Shown piece by piece: positions 52,835 to 62,085 of a stretch of DNA of 64,000 bases. This DNA comes from Paraburkholderia diazotrophica (GTDB lineage: Bacteria > Pseudomonadota > Gammaproteobacteria > Burkholderiales > Burkholderiaceae): the NCBI RefSeq assembly GCF_900108945.1, contig NZ_FNYE01000020.1, forward strand, positions 62,001 to 126,000, read 5' to 3'. The notes under the pieces were generated by a model. The model was not told the DNA's origin, made no database searches, and saw nothing but the letters and a program-made list of their open reading frames with translations. Position 1 is the first letter of the stretch, and each line of letters starts with the position of its first letter. Position numbers and translations under genes: made by a program.

Positions 52835-53195
52835 CAGCGCGCTTGCGAAAGGCAGCGTTATTCGTACAGCGGCGCCTGCCGGTCACGATCGTACCCGGGA
52901 CGCCGCCAGGCACGGCGTTTGAGCCCCGTTCATGCAATCAACTTCGTAACCATCTTTGGGGAATGCAGCATTGCTCGCAGATTCTATTAACAGATCTCGT
53001 TACGTGAGCGACCCGATTTTATCGACCAGTCAGTCAATGTCCCGAAATGAAGAGTATGAAAGCCCGAATTTCGTACTCTCTACATCCCGCGCTGGTTTGG
53101 AGGATGTAGATGAGCACCTGCCCGACGTCGGCTCCTCGGCGTCGCGCGACTGGCGAGCACATCGCTAACGGTCATTGTCCACCGGCACATCGTTG
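52835..53195 (+). other. non-coding interval with a hairpin
   Basis: No gene is recognised in this 361-base interval. It contains an imperfect hairpin at 53052-53078 (arms GAGTA-TGAAA and TTTCG-TACTC around GCCCGAA). It also contains a second short repeat with arms CTCTACATCC and GGATGTAGATG just after. These may be the leader of the broken AraC gene that follows. Confidence 0.4.
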
Positions 53196-53465
53196 ATGAA
53201 CGGCGGCAGCCAAAGGCTGCATTTCCTCGAAGTGGCCCGACTGGTGGGCCTCAATCCCTATCAGCAGTTGCGCGACGCGGGAATTGAGCAGTCCGTGCTG
53301 CTCGACCCCGACATCATGATTCCGGCCGAGGCGGTAGCGCGGTTGCTGGAGACATCGGCTCGGTCCGCCGCCGTCGAGGACCTGGGGCTGGGCATACAGC
53401 GATTCGAACTACGCGGATACGAGCGTGATCCACGCAAGACGAGATGTCTCGTGACGAGTTCCTGA
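53196..53465 (+). pseudogene. truncated AraC-family regulator (N-terminal fragment)
   Basis: From the ATG at 53196 the frame gives the start of the AraC arabinose-binding domain (FLEVARLVGLNPYQQLRDAG, then LLDPDIMIPAEAVARLLETS, then VEDLGLGIQRFEL) and ends after 90 residues. The rest of the ligand domain and both HTH motifs are gone. It abuts the azoreductase gene, so it is a relic left by a rearrangement. Confidence 0.75.
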
Positions 53466-53474
53466 AGCGATCGG

Positions 53475-54119
53475 TTAAGCGATTGACGGGATGGTTCGTC
53501 TGAAAGACGCCTCGCGTAGCCACTGCTCCGCCTTCGTCTCCACGACGGAAAGCGGTTCGTCCGCAAATGCGAGACCCGTGGCGTGCATGAACGTGACGTC
53601 CTTGAGTCCGATCACGCCGAGCGCCGCTTTCAGATAAGGACGAAAGAAGTCGGGCTGTAGCGCAGGCTCGCGAAACATGGCGCCGCCGGAAGTCACCGCG
53701 ACGAATGTCGGCCGGTCTTGCAACAGGCCCACCTTGCCGTTCTCCGTCGTTTTGAACGTCACGTCACGACGAACCACGAGATCGATCCAGTTCTTCAGCA
53801 CGGCGGGCACCGTGAAGTTGTGTACGGGCGCGGAGATCCAGAGCATGTCCGCGTCATCGAGCTCCTGAATCAGATGGTCTGAAAGAGCGAGTGCCGCGCC
53901 GAACCGCGACTTCGCTTCGGCAATGGGCAACACCAGCGACTCCGCGTACTCGGCCGTAATCGGCGGCAGCGGCTCCGCGCCAAGGTCGCGCCGGACGACC
54001 TGGATGTCTCGCCCGAAACGCTCGGCCATCGCGGGCAGCAAATGATGGGTGAAATGCCGGCTCGTCGAGTTCTCGCCCCGTGGGCTGCATTCGAGCTGTA
54101 GCAACTTGAGACTGTTCAT
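53475..54119 (-). CDS. azoR: FMN-dependent NADH:quinone/azo reductase
   Basis: A 214-residue flavodoxin-fold reductase of the AzoR group. It has LQLECSPRGENSTSRHFTHH (FMN phosphate site), MLWISAPVHNFTVPAVLKNW (the typical P-x-x-NF-x-x-P) and FVAVTSGGAMF. It reduces quinones and azo dyes with NADH in the cytoplasm. The stop of the GNAT gene overlaps its ATG (ATGA), so the two are coupled. Confidence 0.92.
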   Translation of the reverse strand: MNSLKLLQLECSPRGENSTSRHFTHHLLPAMAERFGRDIQVVRRDLGAEPLPPITAEYAESLVLPIAEAKSRFGAALALSDHLIQELDDADMLWISAPVHNFTVPAVLKNWIDLVVRRDVTFKTTENGKVGLLQDRPTFVAVTSGGAMFREPALQPDFFRPYLKAALGVIGLKDVTFMHATGLAFADEPLSVVETKAEQWLREASFRRTIPSIA

Positions 54120-54553
54120 TGCAGATCCATGCTGAAGTGAAGACCGCGGGCCAACAAGCCAAATCGGAAATAGAAACGTTGCGCCAGTGCATTGGCGAGC
54201 GCCGTGTCGAGCACCATCCGGTTGCAGTTGTCGGCGCGGCCAAGCGTGCGCAATTCGTCCAGCAAGCGCTCGCCATGCCCGCGGCCGCGGCCCGCTTCAT
54301 CCGTGATCAGATCGTCGACATAGATGAAACGGCCGTGAATCAGGTTGTCGATGCGCCGGTAGCCGGCGAGCGCGACGGGCTTGCTGCCGTCCCATACTGC
54401 AAGCAGCCGATAACCCTGTGCGCGTTGCAACGCGACACGGGCGAGCCACGCTTCTGATGATTGCAAATGCGGACGCAATTGCTGCATGACGCCGAAACAC
54501 GCCATCACGTCGGCGTCTGTTTCGGCATGTCGGAGTATCGGGGCGTCGATCAT
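54116..54553 (-). CDS. GNAT-family N-acetyltransferase
   Basis: A 145-residue acetyltransferase with the acetyl-CoA-binding signature DEAGRGRGHGERLLDELRTL and the C-terminal LAQRFYFRFGLLARGLHFSM. Substrate unknown. It is the first gene of the pair with azoR and starts 33 bases from the divergent MocR regulator, which therefore probably controls both genes. Confidence 0.9.
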   Translation of the reverse strand: MIDAPILRHAETDADVMACFGVMQQLRPHLQSSEAWLARVALQRAQGYRLLAVWDGSKPVALAGYRRIDNLIHGRFIYVDDLITDEAGRGRGHGERLLDELRTLGRADNCNRMVLDTALANALAQRFYFRFGLLARGLHFSMDLQ

Positions 54554-54586
54554 GATGCCAGTGAACGAGGGTTGGTGTAGGCTTCA

Positions 54587-56077
54587 GTGTCGTCGTTCGG
54601 TGACATAGCTGACAGGGACATTTTCTTTGCTTTGGACCAGGCCATGACCCAACCAATGGCCCGCGCGGCGGCGCCTATTCACGAGCAGATCTACACGCGC
54701 TTTCGCTCGATGATCGAACAGGGACAACTGAGTCCCGGCCAGAAGGTATCGTCGTTGCGAGCGCTCGCCACCGAGCTGGGCGTCGCGCGCGGCACGGTGC
54801 AGGTCGCCTACGACCGCCTGCTCGGAGAGGGCTACCTCGTTGCGCGAGGTCCGGCGGGGACATTCGTTTCGGAGCACACGGCTCCCGCCAGACCCGCTCA
54901 CGCAAAGAAAGCGCCCGTCGCCGCACGCCCATTCGCACGCCCGTCAGCGCCCGAAACGATCGTCGATATGGAAGGCGGCAATCCCGCGCCGTTGCAGATG
55001 GGCCTGCCGGCGCTCGACGAATTTCCGAGGAAAGTCTGGGCGAGGCTGATGACGCGGCAGGCGCGCAAGGTGGGATCGCTGAACAAGCCGCCGCCAGCGG
55101 GATACATGCCGTTGCGCGAGGCGCTGGCGGCCTATCTGCACCGCTCGCGCGGCATCGACGCGCACGCCGCGCAGGTCTTTATCGTTCCCGCCTACACCGC
55201 GAGCCTTGCCTTGATCGTCGATGCACTCGGACTCGCACGCGAGAGCGCGTGGATCGAACATCCGTGTTATCCGCCGACCGCGCAAACGCTCAAGCGCATG
55301 GGCTTACGAATCTGCAACGTACCCGTCGACGAACATGGCATCGACGTCGGTTTTGGGCGAAAGCGATTCAAGAACGCAAGGCTCGCTGTCGTGACGCCAT
55401 CGCATCAGAGTCCAACGGGTGTTGCCTTGCCGCTGCAACGGCGCGTCGAACTCCTCGACTGGGCGGACGCGCACGATGCATGGATCGTCGAGGACGACTA
55501 TGACGGCGAATATCGTTATCGCGGCCATCCGTTGCCCGCGTTGAAAAGCATGGACGCATGCGGCCGGGTGATCTACTGCGGGACGCTCAGCAAGGTGTTG
55601 TTCCCTGGACTTCGGCTGTCATACGTGGTCGTCGCGCCGAACCTCGTACCGCAGTTCGAACTGGCGTGCAGACGTACCGTGCATGGCGGTTGTCCCGAAC
55701 TCATGCAGGCAGTGGTGGCTGATTTCATCGCCGAAGGCCATTTTTCCCGGCATATCAAGCGAATGCGGACGCTCTACGCACGGCGGCGCGCGATGCTCGC
55801 CGAAGCGCTCGCGCCTTATGCGGCAGATGGTTTCGTCGTTCATCTGCAGGACGGCGGCATGCATCTGCTGGTTGATGTGCGCGAAGATCTCGACGACGTC
55901 GCTCTTGCCAGCCGGGCGTGCGACGCAGGCTTCGCCGTGCGTGCGCTGACGACATGGCGCAACGGCTCGCACGGGCGTCGCGGCCTGTTGATGGGATTCA
56001 CGAACATCAGCAGTCAGGCCCAGGCGCAGCGTCTGGTGACGGAGCTGTTTCGTGCATTCGATCTGCGCGCCAGATAG
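54587..56077 (+). CDS. MocR/PdxR-family regulator (GntR-type HTH fused to aminotransferase domain)
   Basis: The long form starts at GTG 54587 and gives 496 residues with DIFFALDQ before the HTH, as usual for the family; ATG 54644 is an alternative. The winged helix is LSPGQKVSSLRALATELGVA and RGTVQVAYDRLLGEGYLVA. The fold-type-I aminotransferase domain covers about residues 140-490, with the PLP-binding Lys in CGTLSKVLFPGLRLSYV and the AWIVEDDYDGEYRYRG segment. It senses PLP or an amino compound. It is divergent from the GNAT-azoR pair. Confidence 0.92.
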   Translation: MSSFGDIADRDIFFALDQAMTQPMARAAAPIHEQIYTRFRSMIEQGQLSPGQKVSSLRALATELGVARGTVQVAYDRLLGEGYLVARGPAGTFVSEHTAPARPAHAKKAPVAARPFARPSAPETIVDMEGGNPAPLQMGLPALDEFPRKVWARLMTRQARKVGSLNKPPPAGYMPLREALAAYLHRSRGIDAHAAQVFIVPAYTASLALIVDALGLARESAWIEHPCYPPTAQTLKRMGLRICNVPVDEHGIDVGFGRKRFKNARLAVVTPSHQSPTGVALPLQRRVELLDWADAHDAWIVEDDYDGEYRYRGHPLPALKSMDACGRVIYCGTLSKVLFPGLRLSYVVVAPNLVPQFELACRRTVHGGCPELMQAVVADFIAEGHFSRHIKRMRTLYARRRAMLAEALAPYAADGFVVHLQDGGMHLLVDVREDLDDVALASRACDAGFAVRALTTWRNGSHGRRGLLMGFTNISSQAQAQRLVTELFRAFDLRAR

Positions 56078-56216
56078 CCAGTCTCATCGGTAAAGGAGGC
56101 GCGTCGCGGCGCGCCAATGGTTTGCATTGGCAGCGGTTCCCGGCCCTCAACCGAAGGCCATCGTGGCGCGGGAACACAACGCAATTCACTGTACCCTTTC
56201 GTTCGCTTGAGCAACG

Positions 56217-56681
56217 CTAGGCCGCGCCTAATGCCTGTCGAGCCGACACACCGGCGCCGCAAAAATCATTCACGACACAAGCAAGAATCATCCGGTTGTA
56301 TTCGGAAGAGAGATAGCCTTGCTGCGTCAGAGGTCGAAAGACCTTGTCGCCATTTCGAATCCGTCTGCCCGTCAACAGGCAATACGACTCGATACGCGCA
56401 CGTCCCAGTCGCCACGTCTGTCCAGAGTAACGGCCCAATGTCGCGTCGCTCCAGCTTACGCTCACCGTTTCCGACGACAGCCACTCGACAATCGAAAAGC
56501 GAGCAGGGATCGGTTCGGCAACGACGGGCTCAAATGTACTTGCAGCGCGACTGCTTCGGCGATACTTCTTTTTGCGGATGCACGTGTTCGCAGTGGCCTC
56601 CGCCTCCGACGCAAACGGCTTCGGCGCCAAAAGAGCAATCAGTGCGCGTCGAACGATATTGTCCTCATCTCGACAGGTCAT
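56217..56681 (-). CDS. DUF3331 domain protein
   Basis: A 154-residue protein of the DUF3331 family, common in Burkholderia: VSVSWSDATLGRYSGQTWRL, then LLTGRRIRNGDKVFRPLTQQ. The CXXXG-like Cys near residue 110 and the basic N-terminal region are typical. Function unknown. AAAAGGTG precedes the ATG. The ATG overlaps the stop of a short upstream frame. Confidence 0.85.
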   Translation of the reverse strand: MTCRDEDNIVRRALIALLAPKPFASEAEATANTCIRKKKYRRSSRAASTFEPVVAEPIPARFSIVEWLSSETVSVSWSDATLGRYSGQTWRLGRARIESYCLLTGRRIRNGDKVFRPLTQQGYLSSEYNRMILACVVNDFCGAGVSARQALGAA

Positions 56682-56803
56682 AGATTCACCTTTTCGGAAG
56701 TACTCTGCCCATCGGGGCAGTCGTCATGGAAAGTTGCGATGAAGCCGAAGTCGATTGACGTATCTTCGTCGGCGCGAATCTCATCCCATGAGCGGAAATT
56801 CAT
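56678..56803 (-). CDS. possible 41-codon protein coupled to the DUF3331 gene
   Basis: A short frame MNFRSWDEIRADEDTSIDFG... of 41 residues ends with a TGA that overlaps the DUF3331 ATG (ATGA). The overlap is the only positive sign; its own ribosome-binding site is weak and no family is recognised. Confidence 0.3.
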   Translation of the reverse strand: MNFRSWDEIRADEDTSIDFGFIATFHDDCPDGQSTSEKVNL

Positions 56804-56997
56804 CGCGCTGCGTGGATCACTCGCCGGTGGTTCGGTCGACGTTGGGCACACTTGCCAACGCGTACCGCGCATTCCCTTCGCGCGCCCAATCCGGACCTGC
56901 GTGTACAGTGAACGCGCTCCATCAGATCGACCGATGCGGTGAACAAGGAAGGGGTTACGTCCGAAAAGCCGAACGTGTCCGCTGGCGGCATCCGTTT

Positions 56998-57693
56998 TTA
57001 AGCCGCCGTCACCTGCAGCCCGCGCTGCACCGCCGGCCGCGCGAGACCGCGCTCGAACCAGCGCTGGACATGCGTGAAGCGGTCGAACCCGACGAGCTCG
57101 CGCGCCTCATAGAAGCCGATCAGATTGCGGACCCAACCGAGCAGCGAGATGTCGGCGATGCTGTAGCCGTCGTCCATTACCCAGTCGCGGATCGCCAGCC
57201 GCGAGTCGAGCACACCGAGCAACCGCGCCGACTCATTCACGTACCGGTCGCGTGGCCGCTTGTCCTCATAGTCCTTGCCGGCGAATTTGTTGAAGAAGCC
57301 AACCTGGCCGAACATCGGCCCGACACCGCCCATCTGCCACATCAGCCACTGGATCGTTTCATAGCGCGTGTTGGGATCGGTCGAGAGGAACTGCCCGGTC
57401 TTATCGGCGAGATAGATCAGGATCGCTCCCGACTCGAACAACGCCAGCGGCCGGCCGCCCGGCCCGTCGGGATCGTAGATCGCCGGAATCCTGGCATTGG
57501 GGTTGAGCGCGACGAAGGCCGGATCGTGGTTCTCGTTCGCCAGGATGTCGATGCGGTGCGACTCATAGGCGAGGCCCGTCTCTTCCAGCATGATGCCGAC
57601 CTTCACGCCGTTAGGCGTCGGCAGGGAAAAGAGCTGGAGCCGATCGGGATACTGCGCCGGCCAGCGCGTAAAAATTGGATGATTGAGTGTCAC
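56998..57693 (-). CDS. glutathione S-transferase (YfcG/YghU-like)
   Basis: A 231-residue GST. The thioredoxin-like domain has LQLFSLPTPNGVKVGIMLEE, PNARIPAIYDPDGPGGRP (cis-Pro) and LFESGAILIYLADKTGQFLS. The helical C-terminal domain has MGGVGPMFGQVGFFNKFA, typical of disulfide-bond reductase members. The GTG at 57693 is chosen because GAGGAGG lies seven bases upstream; an ATG eight codons earlier lacks a site. Stands alone. Confidence 0.92.
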   Translation of the reverse strand: MTLNHPIFTRWPAQYPDRLQLFSLPTPNGVKVGIMLEETGLAYESHRIDILANENHDPAFVALNPNARIPAIYDPDGPGGRPLALFESGAILIYLADKTGQFLSTDPNTRYETIQWLMWQMGGVGPMFGQVGFFNKFAGKDYEDKRPRDRYVNESARLLGVLDSRLAIRDWVMDDGYSIADISLLGWVRNLIGFYEARELVGFDRFTHVQRWFERGLARPAVQRGLQVTAA

Positions 57694-57921
57694 TTTGTAC
57701 CTCCTCGGTGATTCCATCCGTTTAAAAATCTACCCTCCGACGCTGAGCCGCCGTTCGACTTGTTGGAAATCTCCCAAGGTTTAACTACGTGTGCCTTTCC
57801 GGGTGTTCATGCCTTTCGTCCGGTGCGATTGGTACGATTGGTGCCTTAATGTCGCCGCAATGCGATTCGTTGAGAACCTCACGGCCCGCCCTATTAGGCA
57901 GCGAGACAGGTCGCGACACGA

Positions 57922-58416
57922 TCAGTGATGGCGCATCTCAACGGCCAGCACTTTGCCCGCCGTCGCGACGTGCAGGATCTCTCCTGTGATAAACGGCGCC
58001 GAGTCGAGAAAGAGAATGGCGTTGGCAATATCGCTTGTTTCACCCATGCGTCCGATAGGTTGGAAAGCTCCCAGCGCTTCGTGAGTTTCAGGCGCGTGCA
58101 TCGGCGTCTTTATGATCCCTGGCGCAACGGCATTGACGCGAATGCCCTTCTTCGCGTACTCGATCGCCAGTGACTTCGTGGCAGCGTTGAGGCCGCCCTT
58201 CGTCATAGCCGCGAGGACGGAGTAGATTCCGCTGATTGCAGCGTGGTCTATGCTGGCCGTGACGCTCACCACCTGGCCACTCGAATGTTTTTCCATCTCC
58301 GCGATCGCGAATTGCGTGATGTGATAGAAGCCCGCCATATTCACATTCGTCACGGCGGCGTAGTCTTCGGCGCTGTGCTCGGTGAAAGGCTTATGAAGGC
58401 CCAGACGCGTTCCCAA
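57922..58416 (-). pseudogene. short-chain dehydrogenase lacking its N-terminal half
   Basis: The reading contains the C-terminal two thirds of an SDR: DYAAVTNVNMAGFYHITQFA, LAAMTKGGLNAATKSLAIEY, IRVNAVAPGIIKTPMHAPET and FITGEILHVATAGKVLAVEM. The NAD(P)-binding TGxxxGIG strand is absent; the frame opens only at MGTRLGLHKPF. Family length is about 250 residues, and 164 remain. The upstream bases do not restore it, so it is a deletion remnant. Confidence 0.8.
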
Positions 58417-58512
58417 AAATCTCTCCTGAGTGCATCCGGGCTTTGGCGTTGGGCCTGCATCACATCAAACCTGCAGGGAACATCAGAGAGGGTCGATGCG
58501 AGCGGATCGCGT

Positions 58513-59058
58513 TCAGATCGAGCCAGCCGGTGTAACGGCGGGAAAGTCCTTCTCGGGATCGAACACGTTATTGAAAAAGTTCGTCAGCGAGTACATGGCC
58601 ACCAGCGCGACGATCTCCATGACGTTCGCGTCCGTGTAGCCGGCATCGCGGACGGCTTTCAGATCGGCGTCAGTGACCTGGCCGCGGGCCTCGATGACTT
58701 TGCGCGCGAACTGGACGGCGGCGTCGCGCTTCGGGTCGCTGGCATGGCCCTTCCGGGCGAGAATGATTTCATCGGCCGGCAACTGTGCCATATGCCTGGC
58801 CGTAAAGCTGTGAACCGTCAGGCAGTAGTTGCAGCCATTCACTTCGGAGACAGCAAGGCCGATGCTGTCACGCGTCTTCACATCGAGCGCCTTGCTCAAG
58901 GAGCCGAGCAGAGTGGCCCATGCGTTGAACGCGATCGGGCTCTGCGCGAAGGTCGCCATCATATTTGGGGTGAACCCAATGTTCCTGGTGAAAGCATCGA
59001 GAGTCGGTTTCGAATCGGCCGGCACCTGTTCCGGCTTTAGAGCAATAGTTCGTGGCAT
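58513..59058 (-). CDS. carboxymuconolactone decarboxylase/AhpD-like peroxidase-related protein
   Basis: A 181-residue protein of the AhpD-like superfamily. The redox motif is Cys76-Asn-Tyr-Cys79 with His83 in VNGCNYCLTVHSF, and AVSEVNG precedes it. The C-terminal VMEIVALVAMYSLTNFFNNV is the typical helix. The CxxC-H arrangement indicates alkylhydroperoxidase-type disulfide chemistry and not true decarboxylase activity. Stands beside a decayed SDR and a nitroreductase. Confidence 0.9.
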   Translation of the reverse strand: MPRTIALKPEQVPADSKPTLDAFTRNIGFTPNMMATFAQSPIAFNAWATLLGSLSKALDVKTRDSIGLAVSEVNGCNYCLTVHSFTARHMAQLPADEIILARKGHASDPKRDAAVQFARKVIEARGQVTDADLKAVRDAGYTDANVMEIVALVAMYSLTNFFNNVFDPEKDFPAVTPAGSI

Positions 59059-59245
59059 CGTAGTTTCCGTAAGTCACTGGTTTCACAAATTGGGGAAAGT
59101 TCATGTGCGAACCGTCCCTCTGCTGACTTCGTCCCGAGGTGTTGGGTCGAAGCTGATCAGGCCTTCAAGTCGAAGGTAGCTTGCGTTTGCTTGTCACCTG
59201 GTAGTCGTTTAATCGCTCGGCGAGATCAGTGTTGCGGCGACGCGC

Positions 59246-59863
59246 CTATACCAGATCCAGCACATCGGCCACCGGACGGCGCGGCTTCTGCGCCCAGTTT
59301 CCCGGACGCTCCGTCCCTACCGACAACAGCATGACGGGCACCTCGTCCCTGGCCAGTGCGAACTCGCGGTGCACTGCTTCGGCATCGAAACCGATCATCG
59401 GCGTCGAACCCAGGCCCAGCGAGCGTGCCGCATAGATCATCGCCGCCGCGCCGAAGGTGCCGGTGCGTACTGCCTCGTCGCGCTGGCGCTGCGGGTAATC
59501 CATGTACAGATCGCGTGCGGGAATTTCCCATTCCGGCACCATCGTTGCCGGCATGACGCCCGCTTCAACCAACGGAGCCAGGCGCTCCGGTATTACGCTG
59601 GAATCGGCCAACTGGCCGCAGACGATGAAGGTAACGGCTGCTTCGGTGATCGCGGGCTGATTCCAGGCGATCGGACTTAGCCGAGCTTTAGCTTCCGGCG
59701 TGCGTACGGCGATGAAGCGCCAGTTCTGCAAGTGGAAGGATGTCGGCGCGGAGGTGCCGATTTGCACCAGTTCGCGGATTTGATCGTCGCTCAAGGTGGC
59801 GGCGGGGTCGTAGTACTTCGCAGCGCTGCGGCTCAGGATACATTCGATGACGGCGTTGGTCAT
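59246..59863 (-). CDS. nitroreductase family protein
   Basis: FMN-binding nitroreductase of 205 residues. N-terminal LSRSAAKYYDPAATLSDDQI with the usual arginine/serine FMN site, PTSFHLQNWRFIAVRTPEAK, and the C-terminal YAARSLGLGSTPMIGFDAEA. The two in-frame starts (59881 and 59863) both have GGAA-type sites; 59863 gives the usual N-terminus. It reduces nitro compounds or quinones with NAD(P)H. Confidence 0.9.
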   Translation of the reverse strand: MTNAVIECILSRSAAKYYDPAATLSDDQIRELVQIGTSAPTSFHLQNWRFIAVRTPEAKARLSPIAWNQPAITEAAVTFIVCGQLADSSVIPERLAPLVEAGVMPATMVPEWEIPARDLYMDYPQRQRDEAVRTGTFGAAAMIYAARSLGLGSTPMIGFDAEAVHREFALARDEVPVMLLSVGTERPGNWAQKPRRPVADVLDLV

Positions 59864-60281
59864 GGTGATTCCGTTAGTCATGCTTATTCCTATGGCTAAA
59901 AGATACGTTGAGGCACAAGAGTGCTTTCACTCTATGCGAACCTGTTTCGCTCAAGGTGTTGGGCGACGTTTTCTCCTCTGCTTCTGGTGATTGCCGAACG
60001 GATGACTCTCTTGCAGTCGGCCCGCGGTACTTCGGCAAGCGCGGGGCGGCGCCTTCATCTCCAGCGCAGACTGAGGCATATTCCGGACGCTGATTGCCAG
60101 AGTGTTCATCTGGCTGATTGCGATCGGCAGATCCACGATTTCCCGCTCATCGAGTGCTGCGACTACTACTTCGCAGTACCAATCTGTGACGCCAGTCCGC
60201 GCGACACGAATGACCGACTCGGCCCACGCAAAGGCGGCACACTCACGTGTTCATGAGGATGCTTCTCCCAATCGCGCTTGT

Positions 60282-60367
60282 ATTGTGGCTACGGGTTGGA
60301 CCACAAGTAAGAACCAGGAATGAACATTTTTTATGTACCACGCCCGGATGACCAAGCCGCTGCAAAT
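60282..60367 (+). repeat. duplicated MocR leader, copy 1
   Basis: An 86-base segment about 81% identical, without gaps, to 62070-62155, the promoter and start of the intact MocR gene. It preserves the direct repeat AACCA/GTACCA 24 bases apart and the first codons (MYHARMTKPLQI against MYHDGMTKPLQI). The interval 59882-60281 before it holds nothing else I recognise. Confidence 0.85.
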
Positions 60368-60407
60368 TGCCGGACTCAACCCCGGAACAGATGTGAAGCG
60401 TGCGTGA
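60333..60407 (+). pseudogene. MocR regulator remnant (first 12 codons)
   Basis: Starting at the ATG at 60333 the frame gives MYHARMTKPLQI, matching the N-terminus of the MocR gene at 62121, then diverges and stops after 24 codons inside the 3' end of the AhpD-like gene on the other strand. Everything downstream of codon 12 has been lost. Confidence 0.8.
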
Positions 60408-60681
60408 TGGCGCCGCCTGCGCGAATGCCCGCCGCAACAAGCGCGGCTTCCGACAGTTGCGCTTCGCTGGCGCCTGCGTCGCGCGCAGCTTTTGTGTGCA
60501 GTTCAATGCAGTAGGGGCACTGCGTCGTCAAAGCGACGGCGACGGCAATAAGCTGCTTCTGTTGCACACTCAACGCGCCTTCTTCAAAGACTGCCTTGTC
60601 AAATGCCCAGAAGCTTTTCATCGCTTCCGGTGCGTTTTCATCCAGCTTCTTGAGTCGGCTAAGATGCTTCATATCGAACAT
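60376..60681 (-). CDS. carboxymuconolactone decarboxylase family protein (AhpD core)
   Basis: A 101-residue AhpD-core protein with Cys55-Pro-Tyr-Cys58 and His62 in TTQCPYCIELHTKAARDAGA, then ALVAAGIRAGGAITHASHLF. This is the small single-domain type. AGGAG precedes the ATG. It is divergent from the AraC gene at 60767 with 85 bases between, a likely regulator-target pair. Confidence 0.92.
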   Translation of the reverse strand: MFDMKHLSRLKKLDENAPEAMKSFWAFDKAVFEEGALSVQQKQLIAVAVALTTQCPYCIELHTKAARDAGASEAQLSEAALVAAGIRAGGAITHASHLFRG

Positions 60682-60766
60682 GGGATTCTCCTGTAATCAT
60701 TAACCTGCATGTTTATAGTAGAGAGGTACCCGTTCCATTTGGTCTCGATTTGGTTCGAATTCGTCC

Positions 60767-61714
60767 ATGACTAGTCGCGCTATCTTTGAGCTTCCCGTCC
60801 TCGAACGCTTTCTTGCCGCACTGGATATCGGCGTGGCGAATTTCACGCTGTGCGATATCCGCGATGGCTGGAGCGCGCGCTTCGACGCGTGCGCAACGGC
60901 AAGCCTTCACTACTGCATGGAAGGCAAAGGCGCACTCGTGACGCAAACGGGCGAGCGCGTCGAGCTGAGTTCGCACAGTTTTGTGCTGTTACCGCCTGGC
61001 ATCGCTTACGCGATCGAAAGCGGCCGTGCGTCGCCCGGCAACGAAACGAACCACGGACGTCTCACAGACTGGCCTTCGCGAGAAACAGTGCCGACAATCC
61101 AGGCGGGCGAAGGCACGGCCGGCATCGCCACGGCATGCGGGGAATTGAAGCTCGACACGAATCACGGCACGGACCCATTCAGCGGGATGCGTCGGCCGCT
61201 GATCGCACAGTTCGACGGGCAGTCAGGTTTGAAGAACCAGTTCGTCATGCTGCTGGCAGAATGCGCGCAGCCGGGGCTCGGCTCGCGTGCCATGGTGGAA
61301 GCACTGCTCAGGCAGTGCCTGATCATGGTGATGCGGCGGCAGATCGACGCTGGAGGAGTAGAGTTGCCTTGGGCGGCAGGCTTTGCCGACAAGCGGCTCG
61401 CAGGGGCACTCGAAGCGATTTTCGAGCGTCCGTCATCGCCGTGGACCGTGGAGCGGTTAGCCGATATCGCCGGCATGAGCCGTTCCGCGTTCGCCGCCCA
61501 GTTCATGAAGGCATTCGGGCAGCCGCCGATGAGCATGTTGAAGCTCGTGCGTTTACGAAGAGCGGCCGAATTGCTGGCGACGACCACGCGCCCGGTCGCT
61601 GAGGTCGCGAGGATGGTCGGATTCACGAGTCGAAGCAACTTTTCGCAGGCGTTCCATGCAATGCACGGCATGGACCCGACTGCTTTCAGACGTCATCCGG
61701 GCGCGGGAAACTAA
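60767..61714 (+). CDS. AraC-family regulator with cupin sensor domain
   Basis: A 315-residue regulator. The N-terminal cupin (about residues 15-150) has SLHYCMEGKGALVTQTGERV and FVLLPPGIAYAIES. The C-terminal double HTH has WTVERLADIAGMSRSAFAAQ and the second helix pair RPVAEVARMVGFTSRSNFSQ followed by FHAMHGMDPTAFRR. Members of this group control redox or electrophile-response genes; the divergent AhpD-like gene is the probable target. Confidence 0.92.
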   Translation: MTSRAIFELPVLERFLAALDIGVANFTLCDIRDGWSARFDACATASLHYCMEGKGALVTQTGERVELSSHSFVLLPPGIAYAIESGRASPGNETNHGRLTDWPSRETVPTIQAGEGTAGIATACGELKLDTNHGTDPFSGMRRPLIAQFDGQSGLKNQFVMLLAECAQPGLGSRAMVEALLRQCLIMVMRRQIDAGGVELPWAAGFADKRLAGALEAIFERPSSPWTVERLADIAGMSRSAFAAQFMKAFGQPPMSMLKLVRLRRAAELLATTTRPVAEVARMVGFTSRSNFSQAFHAMHGMDPTAFRRHPGAGN

Positions 61715-61729
61715 TCGGGCTACGCTCTA

Positions 61730-62085
61730 CGCCAGTTCGTCTCGTCTGTGCCGCGCCCATATCCGCTTTGCGCCGCGGGGATGAGTCATGGCGGACGGCA
61801 TGTACGATGCCGCCCGCCATCACATTGCCGTTCACGAGCGTCTTCACGGCGGCTGTCAGTGAAATCGCGACCATCGCGCGGTGATCGAAGTCACCGCCTT
61901 TAGCGCGTTGACGTCGCTGTCCGACACCTGCGTCCGGTTCGGTCGGGTTCGTTGCAATGGCGGCAGCGAATCGGCGCGCGGCTTCAAGCTTCGAATCCTG
62001 AATTGCGCTTCCGTTCCGCAGTGCCTCGACGACATCAGCCGATGCCCGGGGTTTGGCCGCAAACGCATTATTGTGGCTGCGCTCT
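61730..62085 (-). pseudogene. frameshifted AhpD/carboxymuconolactone-decarboxylase-like gene
   Basis: Minus-strand frames together spell the C-terminal half of an AhpD-like protein: ADVVEALRNGSAIQDSKLEA and RRFAAAIATNP in one frame, SDSDVNALKAV in a second, and AMVAISLTAAVKTLVNGNVM back in the first. At least two frameshifts interrupt it, and the N-terminal CxxC half is missing. It lay divergent to the MocR gene at 62121, as such genes often do. Confidence 0.75.
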
